Made by a program: the position numbers and the translations under genes
Part shown: positions 9,015 to 17,780 of the stretch, piece after piece
How the letters are laid out: every line of letters begins with the position of its first letter
Numbering within the stretch: position 1 is the stretch's first letter
Assembly: GCA_963832245.1 (NCBI GenBank)
Contig: CAWHTG010000004.1
Location: 2,982,001 to 3,046,000 of the forward strand
Length of the DNA stretch: 64,000 nucleotides
Direction: 5' to 3'
From: JABDBE01 sp963832245
GTDB taxonomy: Bacteria; Acidobacteriota; Terriglobia; Terriglobales; Acidobacteriaceae
The notes under the pieces: model-generated
Seen by the model: only the letters and a program-made list of their open reading frames with translations
What the model was told of the DNA's origin: nothing
Databases searched by the model: none

Positions 9015-9701
9015 ATGTCCGATCCTCCCCTACTCCTCGGTCATCGTGGCGCACGTTCGTCTACTGCGGTTCCAGAGAATACCCTTGCCTCTTTCGATCT
9101 TGCTCTTGAACACGGCTGCGACGGTTTTGAATTCGATGTCCGCTCGACCGGTTGCGGACGTTCGGTGGTTTGCCACGACCCTAAGGTCAATGGCATCAGC
9201 GTTTCCGCGGCAACTTCCGATCAATTACTTCATCTTCCATTGCTTGAGGATGTTCTGCAACGCTACTGCCGACGGGCATTTCTCAATATTGAGCTCAAGC
9301 TTCCAGGTCTCGAATCTAAGGTGCTGAATTTATTGCGCGAATACAGGATGGAAGAAGACTACGTAGTGTCCTCCTTCCTCCCCGAAGTCATCATTGAATT
9401 GAAGACCCGCAGCGCGAAGATTCAGACTGGGATCATCTGCGATAAACCAGAAGAGCTGGCGTGCTGGCCTGAATCCACTGTCGAGTACGTGATTCCTCAC
9501 TACTCGCTGGTGACGCGGGAACTGCTGGAGGAAGTGCACCGTGCAGACAGGAAATTGTTTACGTGGACTGTGAATGATCCTACGGTCATGCTGCGCCTCG
9601 CTGACTGGGGTGCCGACGGCATAATCTCCGACAAGACTGAGTTGCTGGTGCAGACGTTCCGCGAACCAAAGAGGAGCCAAACGGTCGGAGGGAAAGCCTG
9701 A
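9015..9701 (+). CDS. glycerophosphodiester phosphodiesterase
   Basis: The 228-residue protein has the GDPD hallmarks: GHRGAR near residue 10, PENTLASF, EFDV, the catalytic second histidine in VCHDP, and the NIELK segment. GDPDs hydrolyse glycerophosphodiesters to glycerol-3-phosphate and an alcohol, recycling phospholipid headgroups. There is no signal peptide when started at MSDPPLLLGHRG, so it is of the cytoplasmic UgpQ type. An upstream start is possible but adds residues not seen in the family. It appears monocistronic. Confidence 0.92.
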   Translation: MSDPPLLLGHRGARSSTAVPENTLASFDLALEHGCDGFEFDVRSTGCGRSVVCHDPKVNGISVSAATSDQLLHLPLLEDVLQRYCRRAFLNIELKLPGLESKVLNLLREYRMEEDYVVSSFLPEVIIELKTRSAKIQTGIICDKPEELACWPESTVEYVIPHYSLVTRELLEEVHRADRKLFTWTVNDPTVMLRLADWGADGIISDKTELLVQTFREPKRSQTVGGKA

Positions 9702-9849
9702 GCCGTTCCGCAGAACGGCATTTCGTTCTCTCTCGAGCTCAGAAGCTACACGCTGCTCATTACACCCCATAGCAGCGCCAATGCGGGTCGGAGCTTGCCA
9801 ACTACACACGAGGGCCGACCAGCATCCGCCCAGTGCTGCAACGAATACA

Positions 9850-9927
9850 TAGCCCGGACGCCTCGTCCGGGAGGTTTACATCCGCTCGCTTCGCTCGCGT
9901 CCTGGACGAGGCCTCCGGGGCTACGTG
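9850..9927. repeat. palindromic repeat, family A (paired inverted copies)
   Basis: A left arm TAGCCCGGACGCCTCGTCC and a right arm reading GGACGAGGCCTCCGGGGCTA flank a short spacer that is itself palindromic (CGCTTCGCTCGCG). The same element recurs at 19553-19581 and 37911-38024. It lies in the 290-bp gap before mazG, which otherwise shows nothing recognisable. Confidence 0.75.
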
Positions 9928-9988
9928 ACCCGCGCTCTCGCCTATGGTTGCTCGCCCACACGCGTGTCATTTACAGTGATTGCGCCCT

Positions 9989-10894
9989 ATGCCGACGACT
10001 GGAGAGCGTCTCGAACGAGCGGTTTCAATCATGGCCCGCCTGCGAGGTCCGGGAGGATGCCCCTGGGACCGCGAGCAGACCTTTGACTCCATCAAGCCCT
10101 ACACGCTCGAAGAGACTTATGAAGTCCTCGAAGCCATTGACAATCGTGACTGGGACGAATTAACCGGCGAACTTGGCGACTTGCTGCTGCAGGTTCTGTT
10201 CTACGCGCAGATGGCAAAAGAACAAAACACATTTTCAATTGACGATGTAATCGACCGGCTTTCCGATAAGCTGGTTGATCGCCATCCCCACGTTTTCGGG
10301 GACGTGAAGGCCGAGACCTCGTCCGACGTGGTGCGCAACTGGGAAGCGCTCAAGGCGGAAGAAAAGAAAAAGCGGCTGGAGGCAGGCAGCGGAAAATCCG
10401 CAAAGATTGGCGACAATCCAGAGTCCGCGCTGGCCTGTGTTTCCCTCGCGATGCCCGCATTGTTGGAAGCTCACAAGCTCAGTTCTCGTGCGGCGCACGT
10501 GGGCTTCGATTGGCCGAATATCCAGGGTCTCTTTGAAAAGCTGCATGAGGAAACGGAAGAGTTGCAAGAGCATCTTGAACAATTCCCCGCGCCCGGCCCT
10601 CAGCCTCACGGACGAGGCGTTGCCGGATCCGGCCGCCAGCAGATCAATGAGGATTTGCGTGAGCGGCTGGAAGGCGAGGTGGGCGATCTTTTATTTGTGC
10701 TGGTAAATATCGCGCGCTATCTTTCGCTGGACCCGGAGTCGGCGCTCAAGAAAACCAACCGCAAATTCAGGCGCCGTTTTCAATGGATGGAAGATCAGTT
10801 GCGAACGTCAGGGCGCACTCCCGAGCAAGCCTCTATGGAAGAGCTCGAATCGTTATGGCAGCGGGCCAAGCAACGGGAGCAGGACACCAGGTGA
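9989..10894 (+). CDS. mazG: MazG nucleoside triphosphate pyrophosphohydrolase
   Basis: MazG hydrolyses NTPs/dNTPs to the monophosphates and pyrophosphate. The 301-residue protein shows the duplicated family fold: LRGPGGCPWDREQT near the N terminus, the EETYEVLEAI and ELGDLLLQVLFYA metal-binding helices, the linker DRHPHVF, and the second EETEEL/EGEVGDLLFVLVN set. The ATG at 9989 gives the normal N terminus; a TTG at 9980 is the alternative. A proline/glycine-rich insert (about residues 200-215) between the halves of the second domain is unusual. The GNAT gene overlaps its stop, so the two are coupled. Confidence 0.93.
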   Translation: MPTTGERLERAVSIMARLRGPGGCPWDREQTFDSIKPYTLEETYEVLEAIDNRDWDELTGELGDLLLQVLFYAQMAKEQNTFSIDDVIDRLSDKLVDRHPHVFGDVKAETSSDVVRNWEALKAEEKKKRLEAGSGKSAKIGDNPESALACVSLAMPALLEAHKLSSRAAHVGFDWPNIQGLFEKLHEETEELQEHLEQFPAPGPQPHGRGVAGSGRQQINEDLRERLEGEVGDLLFVLVNIARYLSLDPESALKKTNRKFRRRFQWMEDQLRTSGRTPEQASMEELESLWQRAKQREQDTR

Positions 10895-11661
10895 GCCCGG
10901 AGTCGGTTGTCATTCGCAAAGTTCATCAGCTCGAAGAGATGCGAACTTGCGTCGCTCTGCAACAAGAGGTCTGGAATTTTTCCGATGCTGACCTGGTGCC
11001 ATTGCGAATGTTCGTCGTGGCCGAGAAAGTCGGCGGGCAAGTGATCGGAGCATTCGTCGGCAATGAAATGGTGGGCTTTGCCCTCTCTATTCCCGGCTTT
11101 CGCGGCGGGCATTCGTACCTGCACTCGCATATGCTGGCCGTACGGAAGCAGCATCAGAATGCGGGTGTCGGCCGCCGTCTCAAACTATTCCAGCGTAAGG
11201 ACGCCCTTGCCCGCGGCTTTGAGTTGATCGAGTGGACGTTTGATCCGCTGGAAATCAAAAATGCTTATCTTAATATCGAGAAACTAGGGGCTATCGCCCG
11301 CCGCTACAGCGTGAACCAGTACGGAATTTCTTCTTCCCCGTTGCAAGGCGGTCTGCCCACCGACCGCCTAGTGGCGGAGTGGTGGCTGAAGTCGAAGCGG
11401 GTCGAAACCTTGCTGCAGTCGGGAAAGAAGTCGCACGTCGAAACTCGAACCAAGATTTCCGTTCCGGCTCAGATTTACGATTGGAAGTCCTCGCCTACGA
11501 CTCGAAGTCTCGCGAAAGAGGTCCAGGATCGCAATCGAGAACAGTTCGTAAAAGCATTTGCCGATGGCTTGGCGGTGCTAGGCTATGAACGCCATCCGGA
11601 GGGCAGCGGCAAGTTTCTGCTGGGGAGGTGGGAGGAGACATGGATGTATCCCGCAACCTAG
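10891..11661 (+). CDS. GNAT acyltransferase (COG3375-like)
   Basis: I start at the GTG at 10891, which overlaps the mazG stop (GTGA) and gives 256 residues. The core is GNAT-like: VAEKVGGQVIGAF, then GHSYLHSHMLAVRKQHQNAGVGRRLK, the acyl-CoA-binding Q/RxxGxG/A region. In Geobacillus a GNAT of this type lies beside N-succinylamino acid racemase and supplies N-succinyl-amino acids. The next gene here (11769) is exactly such an OSBS/NSAR-type enolase, so succinyl transfer to amino acids is a reasonable inference. The acyl donor and acceptor are not proven by sequence. Confidence 0.8.
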   Translation: MSPESVVIRKVHQLEEMRTCVALQQEVWNFSDADLVPLRMFVVAEKVGGQVIGAFVGNEMVGFALSIPGFRGGHSYLHSHMLAVRKQHQNAGVGRRLKLFQRKDALARGFELIEWTFDPLEIKNAYLNIEKLGAIARRYSVNQYGISSSPLQGGLPTDRLVAEWWLKSKRVETLLQSGKKSHVETRTKISVPAQIYDWKSSPTTRSLAKEVQDRNREQFVKAFADGLAVLGYERHPEGSGKFLLGRWEETWMYPAT

Positions 11662-11681
11662 GCTGATCCTGTCCGAAACGA

Positions 11682-11732
11682 AGACGTTGCCAGCAACGTC
11701 TCTACAGTTAGTTCATAGCTTGCTACGTCTCC
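11682..11732. repeat. palindromic repeat, family B
   Basis: AGACGTTGCCAGCAACGTCT (11682-11701) is a near-perfect dyad, followed by a half copy ATAGCTTGCTACGTCTCC. Full copies are at 15092-15145 and 18169-18222. It fills most of the gap between the GNAT and racemase-type genes. Confidence 0.7.
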
Positions 11733-11768
11733 AGCGGCCGACAAGTCTGGCAACAGATTTTGACATTG

Positions 11769-12884
11769 ATGAAAATTGCAGCCATCACCCTCCGCGAAAT
11801 TCAGATGCCGCTCGTTCACTTTTTCGAGACGAGCTTCAAGCGCACGTTCAGCCGCCGAATCCTTTTGCTGACCGCCCACTGCGACGGCATCAATGGCTGG
11901 GGAGAATGCGTTGCTGGCGAAGATCCGTTCTACAACAGTGAATGGACGGAAAGTGCCTGGGCCACGATCAAACATTATCTGGCTCCAGCGGTTCTGGGAC
12001 GAACGCTTTCGGCTGCGCGGGAGAGCGTGCCTCTCATGGCCAGAGTGCGGGGCCACGACATGGCCAAAGCCGCGGTCGAAAATGCGCTCTGGGACGCCGA
12101 AGCCCAAGAGAAACAAACGCCTCTATGGAGGCTGCTCGGCGGCACACTGCGGGAAATTTCCTGCGGTGTTTCCATTGGCATTCAGGATTCTGTAGAGCAG
12201 TTGTTGGAAAAAATTCAGATCGAACTAGCGGCCGGCTATCGCCGCATCAAGGTAAAGGTAAAGCCGGGTTGGGATGTAAACGTGCTGGAGCGCATCCGCT
12301 CGCGCTGGCCTGAGATCGTGCTCAGTTGTGACGCCAACTCGGCTTACACTCTTGACGAACTCGAACACCTTCGCGCATTCGACCCGTTCAATCTGTTGAT
12401 GATCGAGCAGCCGTTATGGCACGACGACATCTATTACCACTCCCGTCTGCAACAAGAGCTGCGCACTGCGATTTGTCTCGACGAATCGATTCGCCATGCG
12501 CGCGATGCGGCCAAAGCGCTGGATCTGAGCGCTTGCCGCATTATCAATATTAAGGTGGGGCGGGTAGGCGGTTTTACGGAGGCCGTGAAGGTCCATGACC
12601 TCTGCGCATCCCGTAACATTCCGGTGTGGTGCGGAGGAATGCTGGAGTCGGGAATAGGGCGTGCCCACAACATCGCACTTTCCACGTTGCCCAACTTTCG
12701 CCTGCCGGGAGATGTTTCCGCCTCCAAGCGCTACTGGAAAGAAGACATCATCGAACCTGAAGTCGCGGTCACGCCGCAAGGCACGATTCTGATTCGCGAT
12801 GAACCTGGCACCGGCTATCGGGTGCGCGAGGATTTGATTGAGAAGCTTACCGTCCGCAAGGAAATGCTTCGCGCAGGAAAATAG
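11769..12884 (+). CDS. o-succinylbenzoate synthase / N-succinylamino acid racemase family enolase
   Basis: The 371-residue enolase-superfamily protein has the MLE-subgroup catalytic set: KVKVKP (second Lys as base), CDANSAY, MIEQPL, CLDESI (three acidic metal ligands) and INIKVGRVGG (opposite Lys). The CGGMLESGIGRAHN segment is typical of the OSBS/NSAR clade. Members make o-succinylbenzoate for menaquinone, racemise N-succinylamino acids, or both. No men genes are nearby, while a COG3375-like GNAT sits just upstream, so amino-acid racemisation is the context-favoured role. ATG at 11769 is chosen over two upstream TTG codons. Confidence 0.88.
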   Translation: MKIAAITLREIQMPLVHFFETSFKRTFSRRILLLTAHCDGINGWGECVAGEDPFYNSEWTESAWATIKHYLAPAVLGRTLSAARESVPLMARVRGHDMAKAAVENALWDAEAQEKQTPLWRLLGGTLREISCGVSIGIQDSVEQLLEKIQIELAAGYRRIKVKVKPGWDVNVLERIRSRWPEIVLSCDANSAYTLDELEHLRAFDPFNLLMIEQPLWHDDIYYHSRLQQELRTAICLDESIRHARDAAKALDLSACRIINIKVGRVGGFTEAVKVHDLCASRNIPVWCGGMLESGIGRAHNIALSTLPNFRLPGDVSASKRYWKEDIIEPEVAVTPQGTILIRDEPGTGYRVREDLIEKLTVRKEMLRAGK

Positions 12885-12921
12885 GTATGCCCAGCTTTGT
12901 CAGTCCGAACGAGTTGGCTCA

Positions 12922-13809
12922 CTAGTTCCGGACCTGGTGGTTTTCGGCGAGTTCCGCTTCCTGCTTCTTCAGCAGTTCCACACCTTGAGTAAGCGTCAAA
13001 TCTGAAGGGGCGGATCGAAAATTACAGAAAACTTCGTCCGACTTAAAATTAATGTTCTTGAACAGGAGTTCTTTGCCGGTAATGCTCAGGCTCATGTGGG
13101 TGACTTCCCACCGCCCGCCGATCACCTCGGCCTGTTCCACCAGGAAGTGTCCGCCTCGGTCCAGGCGGCCCAAAATTCCCCAGCCGAAGCCCACTTCTTT
13201 GACCAGGGTTCCGTCGATCATTGCGATACGATGCTCCTGCGCATCGATCAGCAAGTAGCCCTGCAACCCGGTCAGCACCTGTTCCACGTGGCTGGGTGGA
13301 ATATACTTCGGATTGGGGCGAAACTTAAGGCGTACCAACGGGTCGCCGGGCTTGCCAGGTTCCTGAGTTCCAACCGCGGTACCATCAGGTTCATAGAGGA
13401 AAGCGTCGGGCAGCGCCTTCATGATTCGCGTCATGTGCTCCTCGTCCTCTTTTTCCGACCTTTGCTTTTTCCTCAACTGCTCGGGATTGTTGACCAGGCC
13501 GGCCAAGCGCTCTTCTTCGGCCTGGCGCTGCTCGGGCGTGAGCGGTTTACCATTCATTGCAATCGTCATGCCCACAGTTCCGTCGCGGGTTTCGACGACC
13601 AGCTTGGTCTGCGAACCGTGCGGGGTTTCCTTGCGATCCTCAAATATCAGTTTCGCGCCGCCATTTCCTGGTGCAAGCTCTCTCTGCACCGTCTGGCGCA
13701 CAAGGTCAATCGGAGATTCAGAGGGTTGTTCGACCGAAGCTGGAGCCAGACTAACCATCGCCATCACAGCTAGCCCGACTGCGAGTTTCACCCTGAAAAT
13801 CCTAGTCAT
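12922..13809 (-). CDS. secreted protein of unknown function
   Basis: The 295-residue protein has a signal peptide (hydrophobic residues 8-24, ending near APASVEQ). The mature region is charged, with a helical stretch rich in E/K/R (residues ~90-125) and a beta-rich C-terminal half that looks like a lipoprotein-binding or outer-membrane-associated fold, though I recognise no named family. It is transcribed convergently with the racemase-type gene and carries no catalytic motif. Confidence 0.75.
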   Translation of the reverse strand: MTRIFRVKLAVGLAVMAMVSLAPASVEQPSESPIDLVRQTVQRELAPGNGGAKLIFEDRKETPHGSQTKLVVETRDGTVGMTIAMNGKPLTPEQRQAEEERLAGLVNNPEQLRKKQRSEKEDEEHMTRIMKALPDAFLYEPDGTAVGTQEPGKPGDPLVRLKFRPNPKYIPPSHVEQVLTGLQGYLLIDAQEHRIAMIDGTLVKEVGFGWGILGRLDRGGHFLVEQAEVIGGRWEVTHMSLSITGKELLFKNINFKSDEVFCNFRSAPSDLTLTQGVELLKKQEAELAENHQVRN

Positions 13810-13843
13810 GCCTTAACTTAGAAGATAATTTGGCCCACAGCCG

Positions 13844-14143
13844 TTGTATCTGCTTTCTAGGATACAGTCGACGGGCGCGCCGGACCAAGGCCAACCGTTA
13901 GTGGGATTCGATCCTCCCGCGCATCTTTGTTCCTTCGAGCCGAAAACCATCTCACGACTGGCCGAAAAATGCGGATTTCAGACGCTCGCGGTGCGTAATG
14001 CTCCGGTGATCATTAACCAGGACGTCTGGAAAGACGTCGCGAAAATCCTGCTGCATGGTTTTTCGGAGACCCTGTACCTGGCTTCGTTAGGGCGCGTCGT
14101 GCTCGGCTACTCCACCGTGCTCGCAGCTCGTAAGATGGGATGA
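13844..14143 (+). pseudogene. C-terminal remnant of a SAM-dependent methyltransferase
   Basis: The frame reads GFDPPAHLCSFEPKTISRL followed by AEKCGF, which is the characteristic C-terminal part of Methyltransf_23-type enzymes (DPPRHLYHFSPKTL... in relatives). The N-terminal SAM-binding motifs are missing: the upstream 35 bp run into the oppositely oriented 12922-13809 gene. About 85 residues of family-like sequence survive. The fragment overlaps galU by ATGA, so an ancestral methyltransferase-galU operon was probably truncated by rearrangement. Confidence 0.65.
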
Positions 14144-15067
14144 CTTCCACCTCGAGAATTCGCAAGCTGGTTATCCCGGCGGCTGGATTGGGCACGCGCT
14201 TTCTTCCCGCCACCAAGGTCGTGCCCAAGGAACTGCTACCCATCGCGGGCAAGCCGCTCATTCAGTTTGCCGTGGAAGAAGCAGCCGCAAGCGGAATTGA
14301 AACCATCATTCTGGTGATCAGCCGTGGGAAGGGTCTTCTGGCGGAGCATTTTCATGCCAACCCTCACCTTGAAAATCTCCTGTGGGCTCGCGGCAATCCT
14401 CAAGCGGCCGAGTTGATTCGCCAGCTATCCGAGTTGGCCGAGATTCGCACCGTGTGGCAGTATTCCCCCCTGGGGCTGGCGGACGCCATTCGTTGCGCAC
14501 GAGCGCCGGTGGGAGATGAACCATTCGCAGCAATTTTGCCCGACGCCCTCATCGACTCCGAGCGTCCCTGCATCGCCCAGCTCATGGCCTGTTATGAGAA
14601 CCACCCCGGCTGCGTGCTGGCAACGCAGACTGTAGACTTTGCCGACGTGGGCCGCTTCGGAATTCTCGGCACAATTCCCATGCACGATCCCTGCTGTGGG
14701 GGACGCGCTCTTCGGGTCGTTTCCCTGACCGAACGTCCTTCGCCGGAATCCACCTCATCGCGTTTGGGTATTTTCGGACGGTACATCCTCGACCCCGAGA
14801 TCTTTTCCCGTATCGACCACACCCGTCCGGGATATGCCGGAGAAATTCAACTGACCGACTCGCTGTCGGTCCTGCTCAGACCGAATTCCGGTCTACGCCT
14901 ATCAGTTCGAAGGCACGCACTACAACGCCGGTGATAAATTCGGGTATCTCCAGGCCAGCATCGCTTATGCCCTGAAAGACCCCGAGACCGCTCAGCCGCT
15001 GCTGAAACATCTGGCGACGTTCGCCGCCCCATTTCCGGGACTAGAAAAGCGTGAAGTGTCGGCGTAA
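14140..15067 (+). CDS. galU: UTP-glucose-1-phosphate uridylyltransferase, broken by a frameshift
   Basis: GalU makes UDP-glucose from UTP and glucose-1-phosphate. The N-terminal ~250 residues match the family (PAAGLGTRFLPATK, PKELLPI, GKPLIQF, PGYAGEIQLTDSL). The open frame then leaves the family sequence and stops at 14934. The missing C terminus (PVYAYQFEGTHYNAGDKFGY onward) continues in the +1 frame from 14888 to the TAA at 15065-15067. A single extra base between about 14870 and 14888 explains this. Since GalU is usually important, a sequencing error is plausible; otherwise the gene is inactive. Coupled by ATGA to the methyltransferase remnant. Confidence 0.88.
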
Positions 15068-15091
15068 CAAGCCGCGATTTGCGGATTGAAA

Positions 15092-15145
15092 CGAAACGTT
15101 GCAAGCAACTTACCTCCTCTGTAGAGACGTAGCTTGCTACGTCTC
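15092..15145. repeat. palindromic repeat, family B
   Basis: It contains GAAACGTTGCAAGCAACT and, at 15124-15145, a 22-bp near-perfect palindrome with core GACGTAGCTTGCTACGTC. It lies between galU and the SIS gene and could form two hairpins. Confidence 0.75.
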
Positions 15146-15230
15146 AAGCTGCCCACAGCGATCGAGGGCTTCGGGTCGCAACCCGAGTTGCGGGCGCACC
15201 ACAAAATCTACGGAATGAAAGGCAATCGCC

Positions 15231-15845
15231 ATGAACTACATATCCCAATATCTTGAGGAAGGCATGCAGATTTTCCGCTCGCTGGACCAGACGGCGGTGG
15301 AGCGGATGCTCGATCTCCTACTCGATGTCCGCCGCCAAAAAGGCCGTATCTTTTTCCTGGGAGTAGGAGGCGGCGCCGGCCACGCCTCCCATGCGGTGAA
15401 CGACTTCCGCAAAATTGCCGGCATCGAATGCTATGCTCCGACCGACAACGTCTCGGAACTCACCGCCCGCATCAACGATGACGGCTGGGACACCGCGTAT
15501 CGCCACTGGCTGCAGGGAAGCCGCCTGTGCGAGAAGGATGCAGTGTTTGTCTTCTCGGTCGGCGGAGGGGACGCCGAGCGGAATATCAGCTCGAATCTGG
15601 TGATCGCTCTCCAATATGCCAGGCAGGTTGGAGCCAAGATCTGCGGTATCGTGGGCCGGGATGGCGGATTTACCGCCCGCGTCTCCGACTCTTGCGTCGT
15701 CGTTCCTACCGTAAATCCAGAAACCGTCACCCCGCACACCGAAGCCTTCCAAGCAGTGATCTGGCACCTGCTGGTCTCCCATCCCCGATTGAAGGCATCC
15801 GAAATGAAGTGGGAATCCGTCCAGCCCGCCCAATCGATTGCATGA
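15231..15845 (+). CDS. SIS-domain sugar-phosphate isomerase (GmhA-like)
   Basis: The 204-residue single-SIS-domain protein shows the sugar-phosphate binding loops of phosphoheptose isomerase relatives: FFLGVGGGAGHASHAVNDF, VFVFSVGGGDAERN and the C-terminal HTEAFQAVIWHLL. GmhA converts sedoheptulose-7-phosphate to D-glycero-manno-heptose-7-phosphate for LPS or S-layer heptose. The GGGAGHASH loop departs from the usual GNGGSA.DA, so the substrate may differ. The galU neighbour fits an envelope-sugar role. Confidence 0.8.
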   Translation: MNYISQYLEEGMQIFRSLDQTAVERMLDLLLDVRRQKGRIFFLGVGGGAGHASHAVNDFRKIAGIECYAPTDNVSELTARINDDGWDTAYRHWLQGSRLCEKDAVFVFSVGGGDAERNISSNLVIALQYARQVGAKICGIVGRDGGFTARVSDSCVVVPTVNPETVTPHTEAFQAVIWHLLVSHPRLKASEMKWESVQPAQSIA

Positions 15846-16207
15846 TGAACCTCCCAGCACCCAACGATTTAGTCTTACCTTGTTGCTTCAACTTGCCTTC
15901 CACCTCGTCAAAATTCCTTCCGTACTGAGCGCGCGATGGTTCAAACAAGACCCTCTGCACCGCATGTTGAATAGCTGATGCTCGGCGTGCCGGCCGCAGC
16001 CTCGCTGCTTCCTTCTAAAATATTCCCGCCGTCGTAAGCCTCGGAATCGAGATTCATATCCGTCCACTTTTGATATTGACGCTGCCGGAGGTGTCTCCCC
16101 GCTCAGGATAGGATCTCGCTGTTAAACGTGCAGGCGCCAACGCCCACCGAGGCTAGTTGAGATAAATAGGCAATCGCAATCCCCTGCCGTTCTGCTATCT
16201 TCGCCTA
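15846..16207. other. intergenic region without a recognised feature
   Basis: These 362 bp show no convincing coding frame, RNA gene, terminator or member of the local repeat families. The promoter of the following nucleotidyltransferase gene must lie here, but I cannot place it. Confidence 0.5.
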
Positions 16208-16834
16208 ATGACGCACGCGCCTGGCCTATACGGAGTCATCCTTGCCGCCGGCGAGTCGACACGCATGGGCAGGGACAAAGCGTTGCTCCCGTGGCCGCCG
16301 GTTGCGCCGGGCTCTCCCCCTACCGGACAGACTTTTCTTTCGGCCGCCATCCAGGCTCTCGACCCTTTTAGCGAATCGGTAATTGTGGTGGTTGGCAAAA
16401 ACGAAGAAAATCTGGCCCCGGTCATCTACGCCAACGGCGCATCGCTGGTGCGGAATCCCGCGCCTGAACGGGGGCAATTCAGTTCCCTGCAAGTAGGCTT
16501 GCGTGAGGTAATGAGCCATGGCCGCGACGCCGCGATGGTCACCCTGGTAGATCGGCCACCGGCGAGCGCAGCGACCTTGAGGACCCTATGCTCGGCATTC
16601 ACTGAAGCCGCGAGCGAACTATGGGCCGTTGTTCCCGAATACAATCAAAAGCATGGGCATCCTTTTCTGATCGGAAGAGAGATGATTGAAGCCTTCTTGA
16701 AGGCTCCCCCAACTGCAACTGCGCGCGAGATTGAGCACCAGAACGTCCGCCACGTTGCCTATGTTGTCGTCAATGATCCGCGGGTCACGATGAATGTCGA
16801 CACGCCAGAGGAGTATGCGGCATTATCTCAGTAG
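16208..16834 (+). CDS. MobA/MocA-like nucleotidyltransferase
   Basis: The 208-residue protein opens with the NTP-transferase signature LAAGESTRMGRDKALLPW, a glycine-rich loop followed by the Lys that contacts phosphate, and has the acidic metal motif in VTLVDRPP and a C-terminal MNVDTPEEY. This is the MocA branch, which attaches CMP (or GMP in MobA) to molybdopterin. An XdhC-family protein at 32521-33393 fits a molybdenum hydroxylase maturation context, though the genes are 16 kb apart. Other nucleotide-sugar substrates are not excluded. Confidence 0.85.
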   Translation: MTHAPGLYGVILAAGESTRMGRDKALLPWPPVAPGSPPTGQTFLSAAIQALDPFSESVIVVVGKNEENLAPVIYANGASLVRNPAPERGQFSSLQVGLREVMSHGRDAAMVTLVDRPPASAATLRTLCSAFTEAASELWAVVPEYNQKHGHPFLIGREMIEAFLKAPPTATAREIEHQNVRHVAYVVVNDPRVTMNVDTPEEYAALSQ

Positions 16835-17040
16835 ACCGTTTTTATAAATCATTTTGGCAAGGATGGCTTCACAGCTGCGGAAATGCACAGAATTCGCGAG
16901 GGCACGAGTTCTCGTGGCGCAAGTGCGCAAAGTACTTGCGGGCTTCAGCCCTTGAGGGAGGAGTCCGAGCTAAGAGATGTTTATGAAACGCATTTTAGCC
17001 TCGCCAGATTTAAAGTTCATTTGGGAATGGAACGACACGA

Positions 17041-17763
17041 GTGATTCCAACCACCACGCTTACCCCAACTGATTTCGTCGAGTCGGTTCTCCGTCTTCGG
17101 CCACGACTCGCCGTCTTCGACTGCGACGGCACTCTATGGGCAGGCGATGCCGGAGAGGGCTTCTTTGACTGGGAGCTGAAGCGAGGCGTGCTCCCCGATG
17201 CTGTCGCGAAGTGGGCTCGCGCACGTTATGCCGACTACAAAACCGGCCAGGTCAGCGAAGACGAAATGTGCGGCGAGATGGTGACCATCCATTGCGGGCT
17301 CGTCGAATCCGAGCTGCAACGCATCGCCCAACAGTTCTTTGATGAAAGCTTTGCGACTCAGATTTTTCCCGAGATGCGAGAGCTGGTTCGCCAGCTGCAG
17401 CGCTCTGGTTGCGATGTTTGGGCGGTGTCGTCCACGAACGAGTGGGTGATTCAAGCGGCCATGAAGCACTTTGGTATCGATGCGGCGAAGATTTTGGCTG
17501 CCGCAGTGAAGATTGAAAATGGACGCATCACGGATCAGTTGATTCGTGTGCCCTCCGGCGAAGGCAAGCCGCGCGCGATACTCGAGGTGATAGGCAAGAA
17601 TCCTGATGCCGCGTTCGGTAACTCCCGCTGGGATGCCGCCATGCTCGCCATCGCCCAGCACGGTTTCGCAGTGAATCCGAACCCTGATCTGGAGAAGATG
17701 GCTGCCGAGCGCGGCTGGAGAATTTACCGGCCGTTCGTGGAAACGACCGGGAATCCGCGTTGA
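17041..17763 (+). CDS. HAD-superfamily phosphatase (phosphoserine phosphatase-like)
   Basis: The 240-residue protein starts at a GTG. HAD motif I is FDCDGTLW (nucleophile Asp about residue 25), motif II is AVSSTNEWV, and motif III/IV is EGKPRAI with GNSRWDAAML. The cap region between motifs I and II is helical, as in SerB-type phosphatases, so a small phosphomonoester is the likely substrate. The third motif reads GNSRWD rather than the usual GDS.ND, keeping only the second acid. The preceding ~200 bp are non-coding. Confidence 0.82.
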   Translation: MIPTTTLTPTDFVESVLRLRPRLAVFDCDGTLWAGDAGEGFFDWELKRGVLPDAVAKWARARYADYKTGQVSEDEMCGEMVTIHCGLVESELQRIAQQFFDESFATQIFPEMRELVRQLQRSGCDVWAVSSTNEWVIQAAMKHFGIDAAKILAAAVKIENGRITDQLIRVPSGEGKPRAILEVIGKNPDAAFGNSRWDAAMLAIAQHGFAVNPNPDLEKMAAERGWRIYRPFVETTGNPR

Positions 17764-17780
17764 TCCGTGAGAATCCGTGG

